Of a DNA stretch of 64,000 nucleotides, positions 10,401 to 22,400 are shown piece after piece; position 1 is the first letter of the stretch; each line of letters starts with the position of its first letter. This DNA comes from Calliopum simillimum (taxonomy: Eukaryota > Arthropoda > Insecta > Diptera > Lauxaniidae): assembly GCA_951812925.1 (NCBI GenBank), contig OX638371.1, forward strand, positions 38,972,101-39,036,100, written 5' to 3'. Below the pieces are notes generated by a model. It ran no database searches. It saw nothing but the letters and a program-made list of their open reading frames with translations, and had not been told where the DNA came from. A program made the position numbers and the translations under genes.

Positions 10401-13400
10401 TAACATCCACAACATTAAAAACGGGCGAACGAAGTCGCAACCAGGCCAGCTAGTACATACAGCCTTTTCCAAAAGTATAAGGCACCCCAAAAAATGCATA
10501 ATGCATGTTTATCTAATCGAGAAATTAATAAATGCTTATCAGAAATAAGATGCCGGGTTCATTAATCATTACATAAAATAATAAGCCGATTTTTTAAAGG
10601 TCAGAAAACAAATGGTGACCAAAAGGATCGGTTTTTTCGGTTTTTTATTTATGATAAGCATTTATTAATTTCTCAATTAGAAAAACACGAAGTATGCATT
10701 TTTTGGGGTGCATTATACTTTTGGCCAAGGCTATACATAAAAATTAAAGTTTGTCTCTGTCCGTTTTTTATGGACTCGAAAACCACTGGAGCGATTTCGA
10801 TGAAATTTTCACAGTGTATTAGTTTAGATCAGAAAAATGAGTGCTGCCACGCCCCTCAAAAACAAAATTCGACAGATCTCAGAAGCTGTTTTACGCATAG
10901 GAATGAAATTTGGCACATGTGCAAAGGACACTAAGCCAAATAACACGCATTAGAAAAATCGGCGGTACCACGCTCCTAAAAATTCGACATATCTCAGAAA
11001 CTGTTTGACTCATTGAAATTAAATTTGACACATATGTCAAAAATAGCATCAACTATAATTGGCGACACGACACACTAGAAAAAATTCATCATAGCGCAAG
11101 TATTTTTTTTTTTGGAAAGGCAAAATTCACTGGAAAGTAAGGTTATCGGCAATAATATGGAAAGGAATATTTTGACATTTTTTGTTAGAATCTAATCTCC
11201 AACATTTTAACAGGAAATTAGAAGCGCCAATAAATAAGGTGTGACAACTCAAAAACAATAATTTTATAGCTTTTCATTTGGCACCAAATTGGGAAAAAAA
11301 GTAACCTCACTGGAAATGGAATTTCGATTCTCAAACTATTCACGATTGGAAGCGCACCCTCTCGAGCAGGGAGTGTATTCTTGAGAGAGAATCTCTAGAG
11401 AAATTCATGATAAGGCCCATAGTTAAGTGTCTTTTGTAAACTGTAGTAAGTTTTGTAAGGTCACAAATAAATTTAGGAATTAAAATACTAGAAAAGACAT
11501 CAAGATCGAAATAATTTGTGTTCTTGACTGCGTCTCAATGCAGAATTCGAACTTTCAAAAGCGAATGTAATATGTTAAACAACAAACTGTAATTTCGATA
11601 CCTTAGAGCGCTATAGTCCTATCTCCATTTTTCCAATTGTTGGGAAATGCAAAAAGAAGATTCCAAACAGTGGTTATTAAGAATTGGCTGCTATTTTGAT
11701 ATAACGATACATGCAATAATTTTACCTATAGTATATTTTAACATAATTTAGTGTTCTTAACCAATTTTATTATTTTCTAGCGAAATCACAGCTAATTTAC
11801 AGTATGTCATTACTTTTGCCCTTATATAGAATTCCACTACTATTAAAATAAACGACACATTTAGTACATTTTTTGAATTTTTTCCACTAAAATGTCATAA
11901 AAAGTCATGAAACGCGTAGAAAACACGAAAAAAAAGAATTTTTTTTTTTTTTTGAATTTTTGGTTCCGACAAACAAGAGTGGACCCTTGGGTGGAACCAA
12001 ATTTGTTCACTAAAATGTCGCAAAAAGTCATGAAACGCGAAGAAAACTCGAAAAAACGAATAATTTTTTTTTAAAATGTGACTTATTTGAATATTCGGTG
12101 GAGAAAGGACAGTACGCTCTTCAAAAAATTACAGTTTGGAGATAGGATTTTTCTTAATTTTCGAATATTTTGGTGTTTTAGTGGTATTTTGACATCCCAC
12201 AGTTTTCCACTCGATAAAGAAACCCACTAAGACACCATAACTGCAAAAATTTCAAAATCGCAAAAAGTGGAGATAGGACTATAGCGCTCTAAGGTATTGA
12301 TTTGTACCTCTGGGGTTGTTTCTGGATCTGGTGTTGTTGATTCATTGTTAGCATTACTCAGAATTGCGGCTGGAACATTTAATTTTCGCTTATAATACTG
12401 CATTTTTCTAAGTGTACTGCCCAAGCGCCTAGTAGGTTTATAACCAGGTAGTTTTTTCTCTCTTCTGCAAAAAAGACAGGAATTATATTTTATGAAAAAA
12501 AAAAAAAAATTGTGCTGTTTACTTACTGCTCTATTTCCTTTTGCTTTTCCTGCAATTGCGTCATACATTCACTTAATTCCAGATATAAACGATTTGTTTT
12601 CTCCAATTTATCTTCATAGACCATACGAATATCTTGAGCGTGTTGCCACTCAGCTGTTCTTCGTTTAATAAGATCCTGTTCGTATTTATGTATACTCGTT
12701 CCGTTTTGTGTTATTTCCTTTAAGTGGGAACGAACTTCTTCCTTCCAGGATCTTTGTGTTTCGAAATATTGTTTTTCAGATTTTTTCAAAAGCTCCGGCC
12801 CGGCTATTTCTAAATGTGACAAAATTTGTCTGAACGATGGACGATTACGTGGCTTTGCACTCCAACAAAGTTTAACTAAAAGCTTAAAGCCCTCTGGACA
12901 GCTGGATGGAATTGGTAGTTTTAGGGAGTTATTTCCCACACCCCAAATAATGGCTGACGAATCAACATTTTTATAAGGTATTTCACAAGTTAACATTTCC
13001 CAAAGTACAACGCCATATGACCAAATATCAACTTTTTCCGAACACGGTTCGTTGCGTATTACTTCGGGAGCCATCCAGGCTACGGTGCCAGCAAAGCTCA
13101 TTTTGGTGCTAATTTCATTCCACTCGCGGCTTGTACCGAAATCACTGATTTTGACAATTTCATTTGTACCAATGAGTATACTGAAGAAGGAGAAGAAAGG
13201 AGAAATAATAAGGATTATTTAATTCAATGCTTATCACAAGCAATTGGAAATAACGTCCAATGAAATAACGCCAAAAAGTCAAATACTTACTTAGGACTTT
13301 TCAAATCCCTATGAATTATCTTGTGGGAATGAAGATATTGCATTCCGTGCGCAATCTGTTTAGCCCATGAAACAAGACGTGATGGCAACATAACATCTTC

Positions 13401-16400
13401 CTCTTTTATAATATTTTGTAGTGGACCGTACGGGCAAAACTCCATTATTATACAAAACACAGGCGATTGGGTGCAAACGCCTCTGAAAAAATGACAAAAA
13501 GCAAAGCACAAATAGTTTAAAAGTTTTAATGCAATTATTTGAATATGTTATTGCAAATACGTACTTAAATTTTATTATATTTTCATGATCCAACTTTCGC
13601 AAATGCTTTATATCGGTCTCTTTCATTTCTTTTACTTTCTTAACAGCGACAATTTCATTTTTTAGTTTTCCACTAAATACGGCACCTTGGGCTCCACTAC
13701 CTAACCACTCTAGGTCTGTTATAGATTCAAAGGGAATTTCCCAATCTTCAGCTCTAACATTTTTTATTTCAATTACGCCGGCTTTGCCAATAAAAGACAA
13801 AACCGGCTTCATACACCCCAACAGACCGTACATCCATCCTATTGGCTTATCCGGATGTCCAAATGTACCACCAGTTGGCGGCCATCGTTGTTGACAAGTA
13901 TTCTCAGGACTGCTATCTATAACTATGACTTCGCTGTGATGCTGATGCTGCTCTGCAGGAGTATTCATTTTATAAGGAATATCTGTTGTTTCGAACCCTA
14001 GGTGACCGAATTCCTCCTGAATGCAGGCCATGCTGTAAGATAAAAGGAGAACAAAACATACTTTTAACAATACATATATTTATCTATGTAAAGAGTTTTG
14101 GAGTTTAGTTATCTATGGATTTAAAATTTTAATAAAATGGAATAGAGATAATTATATTTCACTTGTAAAATAAAAATAAAATAAATTTTTCAATTTCCAG
14201 CAAGCCATACTTTTGCCATATTTCGGTTGGTTTACTATTTAACTAGTTATAAGCCATTACAAAATAGGGTTTTTCAAAGCCATACAAAGGTTTAATGATT
14301 TTGTGGTTTGAGATTTTAATACGTTTTAAATTATCCAATCGTTAAAAAATGGGCGTGGCACTTAATTGATTTCGTCTACTTTTTGACCAGTATACGTTAT
14401 TTATGTTCGCCGTCTATCCACCAACTTTCATCAAAATAGCTTGTACAGTTTGTGAGACATTTATTAAAATCTCAAAACATGAAATCTTTAATCCTTTGTA
14501 TGGTGTTGAAAAAACCCTTTTTTGTAATTAGGTTAAAGGCCTCGAAATCCTCGTAAATACGTAAAACTGTCAAAGATCGTATTGATTTTGACAACTGTTA
14601 CGAGTTTACGAGGCTTTATAAGTTTTAAGGAATACCCTCAATGTATTACACGGTTCGACACAAAAAAAAAAAACATCAGAAAATCCACAAAGTAGACGTT
14701 AAAAAGAAATGCCCGTGTTTCGTCGTTTTTCTTTTTCTCCAACACATCAGATTTTTTTTAATCGATTTTTTAAGTTTTGTAATCCACTGTACATGCAAAA
14801 ACAAAAATATCGCATTCTTGTGTTAAATCGATACATTTAACTATATGATCCTTACATCTGAGGTGTATCATGTGTTCAGTGAACTTATGCAGGATATTGC
14901 GGGGAATATTTTTGTAAATTTTAACCCTGTACAACCCTCACATGTGGGTCATTTTTGCCCTTTTCTTAAAAAGGTACAAAAATGACACCTAAAACAGGGG
15001 AATGTTGAGTAAGTATGTACTACAGAAAAATTTGCTATAAAGTTTTACTACTAGTTGCTGATAACGAAAAAGTCGAAATTTTATCCCGTAACCCAAAAAA
15101 TCGTTAAAATTAATAAGGACTTCTTACAATCAATACTTTCCAAATTCCACCCAACTGTAAAACTCTAAAACTACATTTTAGATAAAACTCGATTTCACGA
15201 GATCATAATGAAATCACACAAGGATCATTTTCCTCGAACATATTAACCCATTATATCCTGTTTGAAGGGTCTTTTGACCCCTTTCCCCCCCCCTAAAAAC
15301 TGGGCTACAATGGGTTAAAGAATTTTGCAAAAATATTCTAAGGAAAATTTCATTACCAAAGACGAAAAATTTTTAAAACTTAAGGAAAGCGCGGCAGGGA
15401 TGTAATAAATATGCAATGTGAAAAGTCCTAATTGATTTTAACGTTTTTTGGGTATCAGGATAAAATTTCGACTTTTTAGTATTTAGCAACTAGTAGTGAA
15501 TTTTTATAGCAAATATTTCTGTCGTACATACTGACTCAATATTTCCCTGGCTTAGGTGTCATTTTTGTACCTTTTTAAGAAAAGAGCAAAAATGACCCAC
15601 ATGTGGGGTTTAAAGAGGGTTAAAATTTTCTACAAAAATATTCCATGTAATGTCCTGCATACCTCCTCAGATGTAAGGATCATATGAGGGGTATAGAAGC
15701 AAAGGCAGCAATCTCTATTTTATTTATGAACGTGTTTGATAGTGTTTGATCCCAAGGTACCATCAAATGCATCTAGATGTCACTATCAAACATGTCCATG
15801 ATTAAAGTAGAGACTGTCGTCTTTGATTCTGTACCTCTTTGATCGTGCCATCTTTTTGCATTTGATGATACTTTGTGGTCAAACACTAACAGAAACACTC
15901 AGAAAAAAATGGAGTTGCTGCCTTTGCTTATATTCCCCTCATATAGTTAAATTCACCGATTTAATACAAGAATGTGGTATTTATTCAAAAATCGTTTAAA
16001 AAAAAATCTGATGCGCTGGAGAAAAACGACAAGACACGGGTATTTTTTTTAACGTCTACTTTAACAATTTTTTTGATTTTCTCATGTGTTTTACAAAAAG
16101 TTTGAAATTGTCGAACAGTGTTGTACATAACTTGTAAAGTAGTAATTAGTGTCCGACCGAAGGTCACTTTTTGGCCGAAGCCAAAGCCGTAGCCGATTAA
16201 TCGGTTTTTTTATAACCTTCGGCCATAGCCGAAGCCGAAGGTTCATTTATTTTATATTTTTACACCCTACTCTCAGGGTCTATTCAATTTGTAGCATTTT
16301 AGGCATTATCAGGCCAAATATAACACACTTAGCGACGATTTTGCATTGTTCAGATAAGCCTTAACGGGAATGGATCTTAATAAGTAGTCCCTTTGTGAGA

Positions 16401-19400
16401 ATTAGGTGCAAAAGGATTTTTGCAAAATGTTTTCCCTTATTTGATCCACGATTTTTTAGCTCAGAAAATTTGCATAAGTTGTTTTCGTACAAATTATATT
16501 CTATTTAAAGGTATTTTCTTGACCTTTAGCACTCGATTTCTCAGGAAGGCACAACTTCTTAAGGTATGGCTAGAACAAAAGATCAAACCTACTATCGGAG
16601 GACCAAAAAACTGATTTACTCGACCTTTTGTATCCGATATCTCACGAAGGCAACACTTCTCTTAAATAAAGCGGCCATTTATTATCCGACTTTGTTCTGC
16701 AAAGGCTCGAAATTTTGTAATGAAATATTTAACTGACAAAAAATAATTAATAAAGAACTCTTTTATTTTTCGGTCCGGAAAAATTATTTGTATGTTATTG
16801 AGAGATACCCTTATTTTAATGGCTTATAACTCGGAAAGTAGGAATAGAATTAAAACTGTAGAGCGTTAAAAGTGATCTTACCTATCCAAATGCAATAACA
16901 TAATTAAATTTTGTCATTTACTGTTTTTGTTACATAGCCCAATGTATATCTCAAGACAATGATTTTTGCACTTTTGAGCAAGGATAACTCAGGATTCTGA
17001 CATAATTGAAAAAAAACAAAGTTCAGATTCGTAATTAGAAAGTCCCAATCCACTATAAACGGCCATCATTTTGTTTAAAAGTTTTTTTTTTAATCAACAA
17101 GTTGTTTTATGCTTGAAGTTACAAACATTCGGCTTCGGCCAAACATTCGGCTTATTTTTGGCCGAAGGCCGAATGTGAGGTCGAAGACGTTTTTTTGGCC
17201 GAAGATGGCCGAAGCCGATTAATCGGTCGGACTCTAGTAGTAATCGAACCAAAAAATGGTATAAGTACGACTTGTTGAGAATAATGGATTTGGCTTTCCT
17301 AAAAACAGTGATTTTTTCACATTTAAGCAAGGATAAACGGCCATAAAAAACAAGGACGGAAAACCATGGCAGGCCTGGACGGGGGTGTATGGGATTAAAA
17401 AAATATAGACCACCGAAGATTCTGGCATCATCCACTTTCTAGTAACTTGGGGCCTATTCATAAGAATGTGAGCTAAGATTACGGTTCTCATGTTTTGCAT
17501 ACTCAGCTACTTTTGAAAGATGATTTGATTCTGTATTCTATTATTCTTACGGGCGAAATAGAGCGATTTCGATAAGTGTTGCTATCAACTAGTTTAATTC
17601 TCATTTCATACAAAAGACATTTAGGGTATTCCTTAAAACGTATAAATGCCTCGAAAACTTCGTAAACTAAGAGTTGTCAAAATCAATACGAAATTTGACG
17701 AGTTTACGAAGTTTCCGAGGGTTTTACACGTTTTAAGGAATACCCTAAATGTCTTTTGTATAAAATGAGAATTAAACTAGTTGATAGCAACAATTGAGGA
17801 GTGGCCGTACCAAAGTTGAAAAAATTATAACTGTCAAATAACAGATTATTAGGCACAAAAAGTATGACATTAATTTTGCCTCGAAATGGTACTTAGGCCC
17901 TTTGGTACGGCCACTCCTCAATTATTAAGATAAACTTTACAAAATAACCCTGCTTTGATCGAATAATTTGGTACAAAACGCATGTGTTGTCAAATTTTAC
18001 CCTCTCGCTCTTACAAAATTTTTTAAGTAAACTTTATAAGCTTAGGCATTTACGTGATATGCGGAATACCCTGTTTATGTGTTTATTAGACACAGGTGAT
18101 TTTTCGAAAATAATTAATTGTTATCTTATCTAAGTTTTACGAGTATTTGTTTTTTTCCCTCAAATTTCTGCACACCAATTGTCACACGCTTACGTCTGTC
18201 TCTCAATGGAAATTATTTGCAAAAAAATGTTGGTATGTACGTGTAATTCAAATTTTGTTTTTACCAATAGTTTAGAGTGCATATACTCGTACTTACATAC
18301 ATACATTCGCAATGAACAACTTCACATGCACACAATTAGTTGTTATTAGAAAACACGTATAACATTTTATATTGATCACTGAATAGTGAGAGTAACCCAG
18401 AGAGGAAAAATTTGTAACTTGTCATATTTTAATTCAATGGTTCAATTTCTCTAGATTACTTATGCTGAAGATAAAATAGAATAAATGGCTTTTAAAGGAA
18501 AACAACAATCTTCTCGCTTAGGGCTAGTTTACATAGACATTCATAATCAAAATAATCATGATTTTTTTTTGCTTCATGACACAGGCCCACAAAAAAAAAA
18601 AAAACGCGAACCAACTTCGTTAATCTGGCACCATATTCGGATTCAGCGACTCCGAAAACATAAAGCTCAGGTGGTCTGATCTTTCGCGCAGGGTACTTTT
18701 TTTTTTTGTGGGCCTGTGTGATTAAAACTATATTTTGTTCACATTCATGTGATTTTAAATTATATTACAAGTACTATTTTACTTTTTTTTTTATGAGATT
18801 TATATTAATACTTTTTTGTAGTATTTTTTCATGCGACAAATTTGTGTCAAACTGTGAATTAATTTTGTTTGGTCTCTCCAATTTTGTTGGTACTGATTAA
18901 AAAGATTGCTAGTAACCACTTTTTTCATACATCTAGTAGATTTCTTCACGAAAACTATTATTTTACTCCCAAAAGGAACAAATTGTGAAACATTTTACAA
19001 CACAACTCTGTTTGATAAAAATAATCACCAAATATATGATTATTTTGATTATGAATGTCTATGTAAACTAGCCCTTACTAGTTCAGTACAGAAAATGTTG
19101 TCGGAAAAATGCAGACAAAATGTTCCTTGAAGAGACTTCTGAACACTGCACTCTAGTTCAAAAAGCACACATTTCTAGCCAAAACCTTGTTTTTTTTTTT
19201 TTTTGAGAAACAATAAGCCATTCTCCAGCGATGTGTCAAAGTACAATAGATGCATTTGCATAGTACTGAGATAACACAAACAAGTGGTGATTTTAACTCT
19301 TGCATTTCTTGACGAATACTTGCAGCTTGTTCATTAATTGTTCTGTAACAAGCCACGTTTCGCACCCATATAACAAATCCGATTTCGCATTCGAATCAAA

Positions 19401-22400
19401 AATGCGCACTTTCGTTTTAGTGGATATAACGGAAGAAGACCATATTTTATTCAGTTGAGCAAACGCTCCCTTCGTTTTTGCTATTCTTGAGTTTATATCC
19501 TCTTTTGCTCCACCATCCATGGAGACAATGCTGCCTAGATACGTGAAGCTGTCGACGTTTTCAATATCATCACTGCCAGCTGTAAACGTGATGGCATTCC
19601 TGTTTGCGTTCAGCTTCATGCTTTTTAGTCTTGGATGCGTTGATTTTTAGGCCGGCCTTTTGTGATTCCAAGACAAGGTCTTCAATCTTGTTTTGCATAT
19701 CTGAGTGTTTGGACGTCAGCGTAGTCTAGATCTTCTAGATGTTCGGTAAAGTTCCATTGGATACCCCTTTTGGCCTTATTAAGAATTTTATCTAGGATAT
19801 CGTCAAGAACGATAAGAAAGAGATGGTGATAGTAAACAGCCTTGGCGGACTCCTGAACTAGTGGTGAATGCCGGTGACAACAACCCGTTGTGTAACACAC
19901 TGCATTTAAAGCATTCATATTGTGCACGTACTAAGTTTATGGCCTTTGGGCCATACCTCTTCGTTGCAGTGAAAGCTAAATGTTTTCTCGGGAGACACTG
20001 TCGAAGGCAGTGCTGTAGTCTACGAAGACAAGTTGAAGCGCAGCACACCAGTTGCATGATTGTTCGACCATTATTCTGAGGGTGTTGATTTCATCCACGC
20101 ATGATCGGTTTTGCCGGAATCCTGCTTGCTGCTTTCGAATGGCCGCATCAAGTTTTTCGCTTACCCTGTTCGGAAGCACTTTTGTCAATACTTTTGATGG
20201 TACTGAGAGCAAGGTAATGCCTCTTTGGTTTCGGCATTCGCTAAGGTCACCTTTTCTTGACAATTTGACTAACATGCCAATCTTCTGGCAAACGCTCTTC
20301 GCCCCAGATTTTGCTGAGCAGTGAATAGAGAATTTTAGCTGATGTCATGGGGCAGTTGAGCTGTTTTTTGATCTATGTCCGCGGCTTTGTTGTTTTTCAT
20401 GCCTTCGATAGCCTTCACTATTTCATCGGTTGTAGGTGGCGGTGTTTGTATTCGACTACTACTGCGAGTCACTGCGGCAGTTGTAGTTGGTGATTCTGGT
20501 TGCGGGGATGTGGTAGACATGGGATTTAGTATATCACAAAAATACTCTTTCCGGCTCTGTTGGTGTTTTCTGCCAGATAATCTGCGGGTGATATCGTAAA
20601 GCTGCCTGAGATTTTGAGCATTTGCAGCGCTTTCGGGTTCGCTCGCGAGGTCGTTATATATTCTTCTTTGTTCTTGTCTGCACGATCGCCTGACTCTTTA
20701 TTGAGAGACTTAAAGACCTTTTTGGCGTCGTTCTTTTGCGCTCTAGTTTTAGCGTCGTCTCTCAGTTTTATCGCGCTTCTTCTGTTTTCAATAAAACCCC
20801 AAGTTTTCTCTCATCCAGTGCTTCTTGTTCGAGGGTCGAAACCCAAGTATTTTTTCACTGGAGTTTAAGAATAAAAATTTCGACTTTAAAGTGTTCAGCA
20901 ACTAACAGTGAAATTTTAAAGCAAATATTTCTGTAGTACATTCTGAATCAATATTCCCATGTTTTAGAAGTCATTTTTGTATCTTTTTAAGAAAAGGGTC
21001 AAAATGACCGACATGTGGGGGTTTTATAGGGTTAAGATTTTTTACAAAAATATTCCTCGTAATACCCTGCATAAGTTTACTGAGCACATGATACACCTCA
21101 GATGTAAGGATCATATAGTTAAATATATCAAGAATGCGTTATTTTTGTTTTTTCATGTACAGTTGATTAAAAAACATTACTTGAATGTGAAAGATTATAA
21201 TTTAAAGTTTATTTTTCGTTTACATCTGTTAATAATACAACTATTATAAAATATGAAATAATTCCTGAATAACCCTTAGAATTTAAAGAAGATGCAACTA
21301 TGCCTTAGAAATTGACTAATTCTAAGAGTAAACCATTTGATGCAATTATAAGCCAAAATATTTTAAATGAAAGCTATAACACACAGTAAAAAGTGATAGT
21401 TTACTTTTGATTCCATTCGGTATTGATTTTAAGCTGCTTTGGTATTAAATTCAAAATTTATTCCAAAAAAGGTTGAAATTTATTCCGGTAGGTTTTAATT
21501 TTATCACAAAAAATATTTACTTTTAAACCGTTTAGTTTTTTAAATTTTTTAATACCAAAGTGGCTTAAAAACAATCCTAAAATAACTTTAAATTCAAAAA
21601 ACTAATCATTTTTAGTTTTAAAATAAGTCCAAGAAAAATATTAAAATATTCTCTGCGCCAATTTTAATACTTTTGGTTTGAAACTAATGCCATCAAAGTT
21701 TTAATTTAGCTTGGAGAGACTTTTTAGTTTTAATATTTGAAAAACTTTATTTATCAAAAGAGCATAAAAAAAGAACGAGAACAAAATAACAAAAAAAAAA
21801 ATTTCTTTTTCAATTGTTTAAATACAAATTTCACACAACTACGTCAATACGTTTGATAGCCGAGTGAACTAAAGACTTCGTAATTTATGTACACAAGATG
21901 TTGTACCCTTGGTTCGAATCTCTGTATGGATGGCTTTTTTTTTTTTTTCAATTAAATTAAAAAAAATTTTTTTTTTTTTTCATTTTTCTCCCTCTCTTTA
22001 TGTATTCCAAAATAATTTAAAATTAAAACTTTTTTTGGCATTGTTCTATATAAATACTTTTTTTGGTTTTAAAATTAAACTAAAATTTTTACTGTGCAGA
22101 TATGAACGCTGATACAATTACTTTAGAAGGAAATGTATGAAATTTCATACAATCATGTCCTTTTAAAGATTATGAAATTTTTCAGTTGGAAATGTGTAAT
22201 CTTTGTGACTTGCAGTTGTACGAGAGTTGCGAAAGTGTCATGATAGACAACTGTATCAGAAGACTAAATGAATCGCTGGACACAGTAAGTAACTGGGCTG
22301 CGAAAAATGGCTTTTGCCTAAATCCACTTAAATCAAAAGCAATTGTGATACTTCAACAGCTATATATTAATGGTTCTTCCATTGATTGTGTAGCTTCTGC

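Noticed and set aside
21851..21935. Functional tRNA gene
   Set aside because: A and B boxes are present but the acceptor and anticodon stems do not pair convincingly.
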